A stretch of 64,000 nt of DNA from RUG714 sp964623515 (GCA_964623515.1 CAZURV010000001.1:1-64000); one strand, 5' to 3'. Positions 17,741 to 28,823 are shown, counted from the first letter of the stretch. Numbers and translations: made by a program. Notes: generated by a model not told the origin, from the letters alone.

Positions 17741-20700
17741 ATGAAAGGTTTGAAGAAAATTCTCGCTTTTGTTGCGGCAGCCGCTATGATTTTATCATCG
17801 CTTCCGCTGTCCTTTGCAGTAACTGAAAAAGACGTTGAAAACATCGTTCAGTCCGATTATCAGGCCTATACTGAAACAAACAATGTTACCGACGATAATT
17901 TGACCGCCGGAACAGACTATGAAAAAGACGAAATCATATTTGATCTCGAAACCGGAAAAAACAGAGCGTATTCTATCAGTTCCGTGGCAGAGGAATACGG
18001 TTTGACCGATATCGAAGTCATCGATGAAAGCGCGCTTACACAGAACGTATCATTGTTTTCGGGTGGCGACAGCAAAACAACCGTGTGTAAAGCAAGCTTT
18101 GACAGTAGTGAAATCTCGGTGTTTGAAATGTGCAAAATAATGAACGCCAATGACAGCATTGAAAACTGCGAGCCGAACTATATTTATTATCCGACGGAAA
18201 CCGACAGCGATTTTGTTATGCCAACGGAAATTTCATCTTCTTCCGTATATGATTCTTCCCAGAAATGGTATTTTGAAAACGGAATGAATATTCCCTCTGC
18301 CTGGCAGAAATACGGAAATCTCGGTGATAACGTTACGGTTGCCGTTATCGATACGGGGCTTAATTACAATCATAATGAAATCAAGGATCAGCTCTGGAAT
18401 GACGGAAACGGCAATCACGGCTATAATGCCGAATTTGGGAACAATGATATTTATGGTACAAAATTTGCTGAGCTTGACGAAGGACCGCGCCATGGTTCTC
18501 ACTGTGCGGGTATCATAGCAATGCAACCGAACAACGGCGGACTTGTCGGCGTTGCTCCCAATGCTAAAATTATGGTATGCTGTGCCGTTTCCAGTGTAGG
18601 CGGTGGATTTTCACACGCTAATTTAATCAAGTCTCTCAATTATGCGGTTGAAAACGGAGCGGACGTTATAAGCATGTCTCTGGGCGGCTATACGTTCGGC
18701 TTCCATTTTCAGCAAGCTCTTGCGCGCTCTTCCATGCATGCAGTTATCCTCTGCGCCGCAGGCAATGACGGTTACAATACCGACACAATGCTTCACTTTC
18801 CAAGCGCGTCAAGCGCGGTAATCGGCGTTATGGCACTTGGAAGCGGATCTTCCTCCGACACGCTTTCAAGCTATTCAAATTATGATTTGACGGGAAGATT
18901 CTATGAAGTTGCGGCACCCGGAACAAACATTTATTCGATTGATTCGCGCAATAATACAGGCTACGTTTCCATGAGCGGAACTTCCATGGCTACGCCGTTC
19001 GCAGCAGGAATCGCCGCACTGTATGTTGCACAGCACCCCGAACTTACGCCGTCCGAAGCAAAAGCCGGCATTATAAGCGCATCGGGAACTATGGTAAAAG
19101 GTTATGTATCCAAAACCGATGCACAAAGCAATTCGTTTAAAAAAATGTCTGCTTCAAATATTTTGGATTATACGCCGGTTGCGGCAGAAAATATTGTAAT
19201 AAATAACGATACAATTGACCAAGCTGTCAGAACCGCACTAAACGTTGACGAGAATTATCAGCTCACAAATTATGATATTGCAAACGTTACATATATTGAT
19301 TTAAGCAACACTGATTTCTCGGATTATGCGGCTATTGCTCAGCTTCCGAATCTTGCATATATTGACCTTTCAAATACAAATATGAATGATTCGGACGCGC
19401 AGGAGCTTGCCGCATACGCGGGGAACAAAGTTCTCTACCTCGACTTGTCCCAAAATGAACTTACAAATCTTTCTTTTTTATATGAATTCAAAGGCTGCCT
19501 TCACAGGCTAAATGTTTCGGATAATCAGATTAATAATATTTCCGGCATCGAAACACAAACCGCCATAACAATTCTTGACATTTCCGAAAATAAAATTAAA
19601 AGCATCGCCCCCTGCTCTTCTATAACGGGACTTACTGTATTTTACGCTCCGGGCAACCTGATTGAAGATCCGACTCCCATTTTGAATCTCAAATATATTG
19701 AAGAAATATATTTCGGATCATATAATCCCGATGTTTCAGACATATTCGGTGAATTCTATTTTGTTTCCGGAAACGGCGGAAATAAAATTTCATCTCTTGT
19801 TCCTTTCACGGAAATAAACGGAAACTCTTCAAGAATACATTATCTGAATTTAAGCAATAACTATATTAATAAGGATTCTTCGTTCAATTTCAATATCAGT
19901 ACAATTAAATCTGTTCTGAATACTATAAGCACTAAAAAGTATAACGCTGCAGGATATAAATTCATTTATGCGCCGTGTGCGCAAAGCGCAGAAGATCTTA
20001 TACCAGCATCCGATTATTCAGTTGAAGACAAAACGGTTTCAAGAAGCGAGTCAAATTTTAAGCTTTACGCTGTATTTGCTCCGGCAGAAGCAAATTACTA
20101 TACCAGCATAAACTGGATCAGCGACAGCGGCATTGTCAGATCGGACGGAACCGTTACATTTAATCCGTTGGATATAGACGGAACAAAATCATTTATTGTA
20201 ACGGCGCAACCGGACAGCGCCTCTTCCATGCAGGCGAAACAAATCATCCTCTCGGTAACCGCGCCCGAAATCTATTCAGCAGTTACTGCAGACGGAAAAA
20301 TAGAGGTTAAAACCAATATCTATACCGATAAAATTAAATTGAACGAAACGGAATACACCGAATATACAGAAGACAGCGGATACCGTGTTTGGATAATCAA
20401 TAGCTCCGACACCGAAGGTCAAGTCTTTGCGGGAGATTCCTGCGGATATTCCGAAAACGCGTTTATCGCAATCGGAACCGACAGCCTTTCCGGCAGAGCA
20501 AAAGTTATTTCTGCTTCCGCAGTTACTACATCCGTTTCCGCCGGTGATAAAGTTATATTTGATGTTGAGACATCCTCCGCTACAGACAGCGTTATCATCC
20601 AAGATCAGGACGGCAATGAACTTTCGACTGTTTCCTATATTAAGACTGCCGACGGAACCAAAAAAGAATGGACCGTAACCGCAGTTTGGGAATGCACGGA

Positions 20701-21847
20701 CTATTCGACGCACATCGTCACGGTATATGCTGCTGCAAACGGTGTTGTCAGCACTGCGAGTGCCTACCGAAGAACCGTTGCTCTTGCCGTTAATATCCCT
20801 GCGGAAAAAATTGTTTTCACAGAATCGGGCAAAACGCTTTATTTAAATGATTCAACATATCAAATTCCGTATTCATTTTCTCCTCTCGGTGCAAACAGCG
20901 GTCTTTCCATCAAATGGGCAAGCAAAGACACATCTATAGTCAGCGTTACGTCAAGCGGGAAAATAACAGTCAACGGAAGCGGTTCAACTTATGTTACCGC
21001 TACCCTGCCGAACGGAAATGTTTCTTCCTTCTTTATTTTAGTAAAAGATACCTATGCCGTAACTGCCTCTATGCTGAACACATATTCAAGTTATACGGCA
21101 GGCAAACTTTATTCGGCGGTAGTTTACACCAAAAATGCCGATACAATTAAAATTCTTGACGAACAAGGAAATACGCTGTCGATTTACAGAAAAGAAACAT
21201 TTCAAAACTCTACCGACCTGACCGATGAAAACGGAGAAACATTTTGCAGATGGATTGTTCCGATTACTTTTACTTATACCGGTAAAAATACAATCAACAT
21301 TTATGCCGGAAATGAAAATGTTTATTCGGACGTTCCCGTTTCATTCACAGTAGACGTCGAGGAAAAAACAGGATATGATTTATCCGGTACAGTTACAAGC
21401 TACAACGGAAAATTTGACACACATCTCACGCTGTTCAGCGACACGGATGAAGTTGTGCAGACCATAACGCTGAAAGCAATTGGTTCCGGAGTCAGCTATG
21501 CGTCAAACACAGCGTTCAAATTCACTAATATACCCGAAGGCAATTATAAGATACTGATTGAAAAAGAAGGTTGCGAAAGCTACTGGATAAACAATATATC
21601 GCTGACTGACAATACGGTGATTGAATCCGGCTCGGGAGGCGGTGAAACAGGAATATACAGCCTTGATGACGTTGTTCTCAGATGCGGTGATGTAAACGGC
21701 GATAACTGCGTGGATATAAATGATGCGTCTGAACTGTTGCTTGAAATAAATTTCAGCCGCAGTACGGTTTCTGCCGAAAATATTCTTTGTGATATTAACG
21801 CAGATGGCATGATTGACGTAAACGATCTTGCAATCATGCATCAATAA
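17741..21847 (+). CDS. Secreted subtilase (S8) with LRRs, Ig-like domain and dockerin
   Basis: A 1368-aa secreted protease. In order: signal peptide (1-26), propeptide (to about 160), S8 catalytic domain with D204 (VIDTG), H251 (HGSHC) and S415 (SGTSMATP), SDS22-like leucine-rich repeats (about 520-660, with LDLSQNELTNLS type units), a Big_2-like Ig domain (about 1020-1105), and a type I dockerin from about 1315 with two calcium loops (DVNGDNCVDIND and DINADGMIDVND). A dockerin implies docking to a cohesin, as in cellulosome-type complexes. It is followed after 15 nt by a second protease of the same design. Confidence 0.9.
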   Translation: MKGLKKILAFVAAAAMILSSLPLSFAVTEKDVENIVQSDYQAYTETNNVTDDNLTAGTDYEKDEIIFDLETGKNRAYSISSVAEEYGLTDIEVIDESALTQNVSLFSGGDSKTTVCKASFDSSEISVFEMCKIMNANDSIENCEPNYIYYPTETDSDFVMPTEISSSSVYDSSQKWYFENGMNIPSAWQKYGNLGDNVTVAVIDTGLNYNHNEIKDQLWNDGNGNHGYNAEFGNNDIYGTKFAELDEGPRHGSHCAGIIAMQPNNGGLVGVAPNAKIMVCCAVSSVGGGFSHANLIKSLNYAVENGADVISMSLGGYTFGFHFQQALARSSMHAVILCAAGNDGYNTDTMLHFPSASSAVIGVMALGSGSSSDTLSSYSNYDLTGRFYEVAAPGTNIYSIDSRNNTGYVSMSGTSMATPFAAGIAALYVAQHPELTPSEAKAGIISASGTMVKGYVSKTDAQSNSFKKMSASNILDYTPVAAENIVINNDTIDQAVRTALNVDENYQLTNYDIANVTYIDLSNTDFSDYAAIAQLPNLAYIDLSNTNMNDSDAQELAAYAGNKVLYLDLSQNELTNLSFLYEFKGCLHRLNVSDNQINNISGIETQTAITILDISENKIKSIAPCSSITGLTVFYAPGNLIEDPTPILNLKYIEEIYFGSYNPDVSDIFGEFYFVSGNGGNKISSLVPFTEINGNSSRIHYLNLSNNYINKDSSFNFNISTIKSVLNTISTKKYNAAGYKFIYAPCAQSAEDLIPASDYSVEDKTVSRSESNFKLYAVFAPAEANYYTSINWISDSGIVRSDGTVTFNPLDIDGTKSFIVTAQPDSASSMQAKQIILSVTAPEIYSAVTADGKIEVKTNIYTDKIKLNETEYTEYTEDSGYRVWIINSSDTEGQVFAGDSCGYSENAFIAIGTDSLSGRAKVISASAVTTSVSAGDKVIFDVETSSATDSVIIQDQDGNELSTVSYIKTADGTKKEWTVTAVWECTDYSTHIVTVYAAANGVVSTASAYRRTVALAVNIPAEKIVFTESGKTLYLNDSTYQIPYSFSPLGANSGLSIKWASKDTSIVSVTSSGKITVNGSGSTYVTATLPNGNVSSFFILVKDTYAVTASMLNTYSSYTAGKLYSAVVYTKNADTIKILDEQGNTLSIYRKETFQNSTDLTDENGETFCRWIVPITFTYTGKNTINIYAGNENVYSDVPVSFTVDVEEKTGYDLSGTVTSYNGKFDTHLTLFSDTDEVVQTITLKAIGSGVSYASNTAFKFTNIPEGNYKILIEKEGCESYWINNISLTDNTVIESGSGGGETGIYSLDDVVLRCGDVNGDNCVDINDASELLLEINFSRSTVSAENILCDINADGMIDVNDLAIMHQ

Positions 21848-21862
21848 TCGGAGGTTCTGAAA

Positions 21863-24800
21863 TTGAAAAGCAAAAGATTAAGTAAATCTCTTTCCGTAAT
21901 TATGGCGGCAATCATGCTGTGTTCTGCATTTTCTGCAGCATTTCCCGCCTATGCGGCGGCGCACCCGAATGCCGTAAATCAGGGAATGAGTGGGCAAGAC
22001 GTTGAAAGTAGCGATATTGAATCTTTCAATGAAGTCTCCGACACGGACTATCATAATCTAACAGAAGAAGAATATGCGCCTAATGAAATTATTCTTGAAA
22101 TCATTTCTTCATCGGATAATACGACAAGTTCGCTTTCGTCATTTGAAGATAAATACGATTTGAAATTTGAACGTCTGCTTCGAACAGATGTATCGGAAGA
22201 CGAAGACGCATCTTCCCTTTCCACCGTTTCTTCAAAAAACGCTGAAGTTCTTATTTCAACGTATTTTATGAGTACTGAAAACGACAATATCATTGAACTA
22301 TGCGATGAACTGAACGAATATGACGAGGTATTCAACGCACAGCCGAACTACAAATATACAATCTGTGAAGAAACGGAACAGATTGATATGACACCAGATG
22401 CAGAAATAACGGCATACACGGAACCGCCTGCATTTTCCACCGACGGATATATAAATAATCTTCAGTGGTGGTTTGATTACACCAATATTTCAAGCGGATG
22501 GAGCACATATGCCGATTCCTCAACCGGTTACGGTATGGGAGCCGGCGTTACCGTTGCGGTTATAGATACTGGTTGCAACACGGCACATGAAGACATTCAA
22601 GACAATCTGTGGACAAATTCAAAAGGATACTGTGGATATTACGCTTATGAAAGCTCTTATATTTCAATCGGTGATTCTTCTATGGACCAAAACAGCCACG
22701 GTTCGCACTGCTGCGGCACCATTGCTATGAACGGAAACAACAGCGTAGGCGGTATCGGCACTGCACCGCAGTGCGATCTCATGGTTCTAAAAGCGGACCG
22801 TAATACCGGAGCGGGAGTTTTCTATGATTCTGAACTGATAACAAGCCTTGAAAAAGCGGTTGAGTTCGGGGCGGATATAGTAAGCATGAGTCTGGGCGGA
22901 TATAATTTCAGCTATGCAACATATAGAACATACCAAACAACTTCTTCAAGCTGCATTATCTGCTGTGCGGCAGGGAACGATAAGTTTGATACAACCGAAA
23001 AACTTCATTTCCCAAGCGCCGCATCCTGCGTGATAGGCGTTATGGCAACCGGCAATTCATCACATAAAGATAAGCTTGCAACTTTCTCAAACTATGACAC
23101 TACCGGCAACTTTTATAAGGTTGCAGCACCGGGAACAAACATATGGTCTTTAAACTGCAATGGAACAGATGACGATAATGCGTCATACGGTAATAAAAGC
23201 GGAACGTCGATGGCAACCCCTGCAACAGCAGGAATGATAGCTTCCTATATGTCTTACATAAGAGGTGTCAAAGGCTGGGACTGGACTCCGGCGCAGTATC
23301 AGTACAAGATTGAATCCGTAATCAATGCTTCAGGAAACAGCCTTTCATGCACGGCATATTCAAATTCCTACCATCCTGTTGCCTATGAAAAAGGCAGTCA
23401 ATTTAAGATGATGAATCTTAAATATCTTTTCTCTAATTCACAGAGCAACACGTTTTCCAGCGTAAGCACTGTTGCATTCAATAATTCAGATATTCAAAGC
23501 GGCGTCAAGAAAGCTACGGGCTACAGTGACAGCGAGCTTGATAAGTATGCGCTTATGAGAGTTTCCCTGATGTATTGGACGCTCAACTCTAACAGACAAA
23601 AAATAACCGACTATTCTGATTTGGAAAATCTGCCGGGACTGAACTATCTTGATTTATCCGGAAGCAAAGTTACACAGGACATCATTAACACGGTTATCGG
23701 CTATTTGCCGGCCAGTCTTGTATACCTTGATCTGACAACCTCTTCAGATCTTACCGATATTTCGGCTCTGGCGCGCAGCAAGGTATGCTGTCTGCATTAC
23801 TTTGATTTTGGTGAAAATGCAATTACAAACATAGGGTTTTTATCAAAATTTACCAGCCTGAAATATCTTTATATGGATAATAACAACATTACGGATATTT
23901 CTGCACTATCTAAAATAACGCATATCGAACAGATTTATGCGAATAACAACTCTATTCAGGATGCGCTTCCGGCACTCGCATCACCATATCTGAATACACT
24001 TAATTTAAGTTACAACAAATTAACGGATTATACCCAGCTGAATGAATATAAAGGCGCATATGTTTCAAGTTCCTTTAAATCATCTACTATTACAATTAAC
24101 GTAAGCAATAATTATATGCCCGGTCTCACCGCAACGATTGTCGATGAAATGAAATCAACAATCGAAGCGCGCAATACCGTTTCCGGCGAGGTTATAGCCA
24201 CTACCATCAATATTATATATGACAATCAGACTACACCGAGTACAAGCGAATTTATTCCAATGACTTCCTATTCAATCGCAAATACTACAGTCAGCCGTGA
24301 AAATTTTTGCAGCGGTATGTATAATCTGAATAGTTATCTTATTTCCAGTTTCTCAAAAACCCCGTCCAATGCAAATCAGTACAGCTATCTTTCATGGGAA
24401 TGCGAAGAGGACGGCTACTGCACTGCCGACGGAACAATAACAGTTAATCCTGAAGAAATAACTTCAACGCGTATTATTAAGTTTACCGCAACCGCGCCGG
24501 AGGGTTCTTCGGCTACGTCAAATGTTACGGGTACAAAGAGCCAATCGATTTTTATAACGATAACCGCTCCCGAAATATACAATGCTTATCTTTCTGACCG
24601 GGTAACGACCGTAAGCGGGAATGTCAAGCTTATGGTATCGGCAAACCAGTACACCAGTCAGATTGTTCTGAGAAGCGGTACATCTGCAACGGCAACAACG
24701 ATTGCAACTTATGACACAAGCGCAGCAAATTATAAACTCACCGCTAACGAAAAATGTCAAACCTGGCTGGTAACGATTCCCACATCTTATCTGTCGTCTA

Positions 24801-27800
24801 CCGGCACAAAATATATATATGTTTACCCTGCTGATTCAAACGGCGTATTCTCGGTTGGATCCAGCATTGACATATCCGGAAGAACAACATATGCATACAA
24901 ATATCCCGGTGCACTTTATGTAAAGGACAGTCCGGATACCGGCTCTACGCTTACCGTAACCACAAACCAGTATATAACAAGATACGGTGAATCGGCCATT
25001 TTTGCATGCAACAGCGGAACAAGCGCAATAAAACCCTCCGGTTCATACGGATTTACTATCACAGAGCAAAATTATATTGGCGGCGGAATTATTTATACTT
25101 CTTACGGTTCAGGATATTCTGGTGTTGCCAACTCATCTAAATATCCTTATGCAACCACCGGGACATCCTCTATCAATCTTAAGCTCACAACAGAAGATTC
25201 GCAGGTAATTACCGCCAGCGGTAGTGTCACAACTATTGCGCCGGAGGTTAAAGATGTTGCCTGCAATAACGCAGATACGGCTACATCAGACGGTTACTAC
25301 GAATACACAGTTAAAACGAATCATGCTTGCACAGGAATTAAGGCCGTGGATCCGTTAACCAAAGAAACCATTGTGGCAGATGCTGAACTGATTATTTCAT
25401 CTTACTCAAGTTCATCGCCTCACGGCTATTATTCATCAAGCTATTCAAGATGCTGGAAAATACAAATTCCGCTGTCCGGTTCAAATCCGCAGGCGGCAAC
25501 AATCGTTGGTTATGATGAGCTCGGAGACGGCACAGTTACAAAAACACCCGCAACGGGTATTACGATACCGACATCACTGTATTTTTATCCGAATCAGTTG
25601 ACTTCATCAACAGCAACAAGAATATCAAAAAATTTAAAAAATTACGTTACTGTGCTTCCTGTTGACAGCGAAGGAAATTCGCTTGCGGACTGTTGCAATA
25701 CCGTTACGTTTTCAACAACTTCCACAAATGATTACATTTCTATCAGCGGAAGCTACGCTTACTGCGATTACGATGCTTTTTCAGCTGTAACAACAACCTC
25801 AACAAGTATTTTATATAAAGCCACTGTAAACGGAATCACAAGCTCTTCCGGCAGACTTTACGCTTCAAAGCCCGTAGTAGATTCGCTCTCATATGACGCT
25901 GATCAATCTATTCGTATGGCGAATGGAACTGTTTATTACACAGCACGAACCTATTCCTGCGATACAATTTATATTAGAGAATCCTCAAGCAAAACGGCTG
26001 ATGTTGTTGCAAGCTACACCTTAGCTGATACAGATCATTACACCGAAGGCGTAAATGAAAACGGAGAAACGTATATCGACTGGAACTTCACAAGAAAATT
26101 TGACAGTGCGGGTACAAAGCTTGTAACCTATGTCAGAGGCACATATACTTACAAAGACACAACGGTTTTAGATTCAACATCATATAGATATCTTGCCGTT
26201 GCAGTAAAAGCGGCTCTGGGCGATTACAGCAAATGGAACGAACAGACAGAACGCTTCAATTTGATAGATAAAACAGCGCTTCAAGCGCTTTACGGCGAAC
26301 GTACAGACGAATTCAATACAAGATTAAAAGCTGTTGAAGATTACATTGCTGAAGCCAATATGTTCCTTTCGGTTGACGAACAGGAAACGATAGACAGTAT
26401 GACCGCAGAACTCACCACACTTATTGACGATCTTCTCGGATACGAAGATTTCCAGACGGCGGTTGAACGCTATCATCAAATGATTGATCCAAACCCTGAT
26501 TATTACTATATTCCCGAAAGACTTACCGAGCTGATAGCTCTGACTCCAGATGACAGCAATGCCGAAGCTGTAGCGGCCGAAATCAACAAAATTCTTGATT
26601 CTCTTGAAGGCTCGGCCGATATGACAAAATGGAACACAGCGCTTTCACACATTCCGAAAAATCTTGACAGCGTTTTTGAAGAGAATAACGGTTACTATAT
26701 TTATTCTCCTGATTCGCGCGCCAATGTAAACGCTGCTTCCGTTTTGAGTTTAGATCTCCCTGCGCCTTCATCAAAACAACAGGAAATTGACGATGCTGCC
26801 GCAGTGCTTGAACAGACTGTTTCCGAACTCAGCGCCAACAAGATTGACGTTACGATTCTGCAGCAAGCAATAAATAATCAACAGATTTATTTGGATTATT
26901 TCAAGGCTTACACGCTTCCTGATAATCTTGAAAGCGAATATCTTTCACAAATTGAACTTGCCGAGAATCAGATTACGGCATATGCTTCGCAGGCGGAAGC
27001 CGACAGCGCTTCACAGACACTCACAGAGATTATAAATAAGATAGATGAATTTATCGGCGCAGTTAATGAACTGAACGATTATATGACTTTCCTCTCGTCA
27101 GACGAACAGATTCCCTATCTTGAAAACAGTGAACTTCAGGGAAATCCGTACAGTGAAGAAACGTATAATCCTTTGAAGGAAAAATACGATGAAGCCAAAG
27201 AAAAACTTGCCAATCAGAATGCCGGGTTTACTTCTTTGGAGGCAGTTGTCCGTACAAACACTGAACTGCAAGAATTATATAATAATCTTCACAAACATGC
27301 CTTTGATATTCTGATTGCCGAAACCTGTGTTTACAAATATATGCAGTGTGTATGTGGAGAATACAAAAAGACTGAATATGCATCAGGAGAAACAGTGCCC
27401 GGACACAGCTGGGGTGAAGATACGGTTCTTACCGATAACTTCTGCGGAGGAACGACTTCAATAACCTATCATCAATGTACGGTATGCGGATGTATCGAAT
27501 ATACTGATGGAGAAGAAGTTCTCGCAGGAAATCACACCTGGGTGAAAGACGAGGAGCTTTCGAAAGCCCCGGCATGTATTGTAAACGGCAGTGATGTTTA
27601 CAAATGTTCCGTATGCGGCGCACTGAAAAGTGAAGATATTGCCCCGCTAAATCATCAATATTCGGGAGAATGGAAAGTCACTGTTAAGCCGACTGAAACT
27701 TCCGAAGGTGAAGAGATAAACGAATGTATACGATGCGGCATTCACCTTTCACGTCCGATATCCGTTCTTCCGTCAAGGGCAAATCTTATCATTCCCTTCT

Positions 27801-28315
27801 CCCCGTCTGATATTAACGCTGAAAAGCTGACTGTCACAGCATACAGCCAAGGTGCAAGCTTCTTATATGATGAACCCTTGTTTACGTTCACAAGCTCTGA
27901 AGATGAATATGGATACAAAATAACAACTGACGAATCATCAGGCATTATGACTGTCAGATTGCCGCAGGATGCGTCATATGATATTGTTATACAAATGTCC
28001 GGTTATACCTCATTCAGAATTTACAATATTGTGATTGAAACCGAAGATTACGATATACGAAACTTCAATGATGAAAATCACGATAATGAATGCATTGCTG
28101 TGCTTCACCCCGGTGATGTGAACGCAGACGGCGTTATCAACGCCCTCGACAAAATAGAACTAACAGGCAGATTTGCAGAAGCGATAAGCACTGAAAATAA
28201 TATTTTTGATATAAATAACGATCAGATAATTGATTCATCTGATAAAACAGAGTTGCTTACCTCTTATATGAAATGCGATGAATCTTTTGCTTTTCCGGTA
28301 GCAAACAAAAATTAA
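21863..28315 (+). CDS. Giant secreted subtilase with LRRs, CxxC repeats and dockerin
   Basis: A 2150-aa homologue of the preceding gene. Signal peptide (1-32), propeptide, S8 domain with D235 (VIDTG), H279 (HGSHC) and S449 (SGTSMATP), LRRs (about 580-740), a long stretch of Ig-like and beta-rich repeats (about 800-1440), helical FIVAR-like segments (about 1450-1800), several CxxC zinc-ribbon-like repeats with HxW (about 1813-1965), and a C-terminal dockerin (about 2081-2138). The start is TTG at 21863 with GGAGG 8 nt before it. It probably shares a transcript with the first protease and ends at a strong hairpin. Confidence 0.9.
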   Translation: MKSKRLSKSLSVIMAAIMLCSAFSAAFPAYAAAHPNAVNQGMSGQDVESSDIESFNEVSDTDYHNLTEEEYAPNEIILEIISSSDNTTSSLSSFEDKYDLKFERLLRTDVSEDEDASSLSTVSSKNAEVLISTYFMSTENDNIIELCDELNEYDEVFNAQPNYKYTICEETEQIDMTPDAEITAYTEPPAFSTDGYINNLQWWFDYTNISSGWSTYADSSTGYGMGAGVTVAVIDTGCNTAHEDIQDNLWTNSKGYCGYYAYESSYISIGDSSMDQNSHGSHCCGTIAMNGNNSVGGIGTAPQCDLMVLKADRNTGAGVFYDSELITSLEKAVEFGADIVSMSLGGYNFSYATYRTYQTTSSSCIICCAAGNDKFDTTEKLHFPSAASCVIGVMATGNSSHKDKLATFSNYDTTGNFYKVAAPGTNIWSLNCNGTDDDNASYGNKSGTSMATPATAGMIASYMSYIRGVKGWDWTPAQYQYKIESVINASGNSLSCTAYSNSYHPVAYEKGSQFKMMNLKYLFSNSQSNTFSSVSTVAFNNSDIQSGVKKATGYSDSELDKYALMRVSLMYWTLNSNRQKITDYSDLENLPGLNYLDLSGSKVTQDIINTVIGYLPASLVYLDLTTSSDLTDISALARSKVCCLHYFDFGENAITNIGFLSKFTSLKYLYMDNNNITDISALSKITHIEQIYANNNSIQDALPALASPYLNTLNLSYNKLTDYTQLNEYKGAYVSSSFKSSTITINVSNNYMPGLTATIVDEMKSTIEARNTVSGEVIATTINIIYDNQTTPSTSEFIPMTSYSIANTTVSRENFCSGMYNLNSYLISSFSKTPSNANQYSYLSWECEEDGYCTADGTITVNPEEITSTRIIKFTATAPEGSSATSNVTGTKSQSIFITITAPEIYNAYLSDRVTTVSGNVKLMVSANQYTSQIVLRSGTSATATTIATYDTSAANYKLTANEKCQTWLVTIPTSYLSSTGTKYIYVYPADSNGVFSVGSSIDISGRTTYAYKYPGALYVKDSPDTGSTLTVTTNQYITRYGESAIFACNSGTSAIKPSGSYGFTITEQNYIGGGIIYTSYGSGYSGVANSSKYPYATTGTSSINLKLTTEDSQVITASGSVTTIAPEVKDVACNNADTATSDGYYEYTVKTNHACTGIKAVDPLTKETIVADAELIISSYSSSSPHGYYSSSYSRCWKIQIPLSGSNPQAATIVGYDELGDGTVTKTPATGITIPTSLYFYPNQLTSSTATRISKNLKNYVTVLPVDSEGNSLADCCNTVTFSTTSTNDYISISGSYAYCDYDAFSAVTTTSTSILYKATVNGITSSSGRLYASKPVVDSLSYDADQSIRMANGTVYYTARTYSCDTIYIRESSSKTADVVASYTLADTDHYTEGVNENGETYIDWNFTRKFDSAGTKLVTYVRGTYTYKDTTVLDSTSYRYLAVAVKAALGDYSKWNEQTERFNLIDKTALQALYGERTDEFNTRLKAVEDYIAEANMFLSVDEQETIDSMTAELTTLIDDLLGYEDFQTAVERYHQMIDPNPDYYYIPERLTELIALTPDDSNAEAVAAEINKILDSLEGSADMTKWNTALSHIPKNLDSVFEENNGYYIYSPDSRANVNAASVLSLDLPAPSSKQQEIDDAAAVLEQTVSELSANKIDVTILQQAINNQQIYLDYFKAYTLPDNLESEYLSQIELAENQITAYASQAEADSASQTLTEIINKIDEFIGAVNELNDYMTFLSSDEQIPYLENSELQGNPYSEETYNPLKEKYDEAKEKLANQNAGFTSLEAVVRTNTELQELYNNLHKHAFDILIAETCVYKYMQCVCGEYKKTEYASGETVPGHSWGEDTVLTDNFCGGTTSITYHQCTVCGCIEYTDGEEVLAGNHTWVKDEELSKAPACIVNGSDVYKCSVCGALKSEDIAPLNHQYSGEWKVTVKPTETSEGEEINECIRCGIHLSRPISVLPSRANLIIPFSPSDINAEKLTVTAYSQGASFLYDEPLFTFTSSEDEYGYKITTDESSGIMTVRLPQDASYDIVIQMSGYTSFRIYNIVIETEDYDIRNFNDENHDNECIAVLHPGDVNADGVINALDKIELTGRFAEAISTENNIFDINNDQIIDSSDKTELLTSYMKCDESFAFPVANKN

Positions 28316-28336
28316 ATAAACAGCAATAATTCAACC

Positions 28337-28376
28337 AACAAGCCCGATGAGATTTTTATATCTCATCGGGCTTGTT
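28337..28376. terminator. Perfect 17-bp hairpin between convergent genes
   Basis: Arms 28337-28353 and 28360-28376 pair perfectly across a 6-nt loop, between the protease stop (28315) and the cupin stop (28409). It probably ends transcription from both sides. T-runs are absent. Confidence 0.7.
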
Positions 28377-28408
28377 AAATAAATCGTTCTATGCGGCTTA
28401 AACCATAA

Positions 28409-28762
28409 TCAGTTGCCGTAAAGCGGAATAAAAGCAATCAATTCAGTTACCGATTCGCTTCGATTAGCAATTGAATGCTCCTGACCTCCGAGACATATGC
28501 AACTGTCTCCCTCATTAAGCGTTACAACACTGCCGTTATCGTTATATTCGGCAGTCCCTTTAATAATATAGAATATTTCCTCCTCATTGTTATGCATATG
28601 TTTGCCGATGGAACATCCCGGTTCCAGAATTATTTTTGCCATAAGGCGGCATTTACCGTTTATCTCTTCCTGTTCCATAAATTTCACAATTTTAACGGTT
28701 CCATCTCCGCCTTTCATGTGAACATTATTTAAAACATTCATTTCTTCTTTTCTTTTAATCAT
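28409..28762 (-). CDS. Small cupin-domain protein
   Basis: The 117-aa protein is a single conserved beta-barrel of the Cupin_2 type. Motif 1 (GKHMHNNEEEIFYIIKG) gives two His and a Glu, and motif 2 (GGQEHSIAN) gives a third His, so a metal site is intact. Such proteins may be isomerases, dioxygenases or sensor domains; the substrate is unknown. Start ATG 28762 has GAGAGG upstream; a second ATG at codon 8 is possible. It is divergent from the ThyX gene and their promoters overlap. Confidence 0.85.
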   Translation of the reverse strand: MIKRKEEMNVLNNVHMKGGDGTVKIVKFMEQEEINGKCRLMAKIILEPGCSIGKHMHNNEEEIFYIIKGTAEYNDNGSVVTLNEGDSCICLGGQEHSIANRSESVTELIAFIPLYGN

Positions 28763-28794
28763 AGTATACCTCTCTCAAAAATGTTTTATCCTTG

Positions 28795-28823
28795 TTGTTA
28801 TTCGTTATAAATTATGATACAAT
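28795..28823 (+). promoter_or_regulatory. Sigma-A promoter for the ThyX gene
   Basis: TTGTTA (28795-28800), 17 nt, TACAAT (28818-28823), about 35 nt before the start codon. It overlaps the opposite promoter of the cupin gene. Confidence 0.65.
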
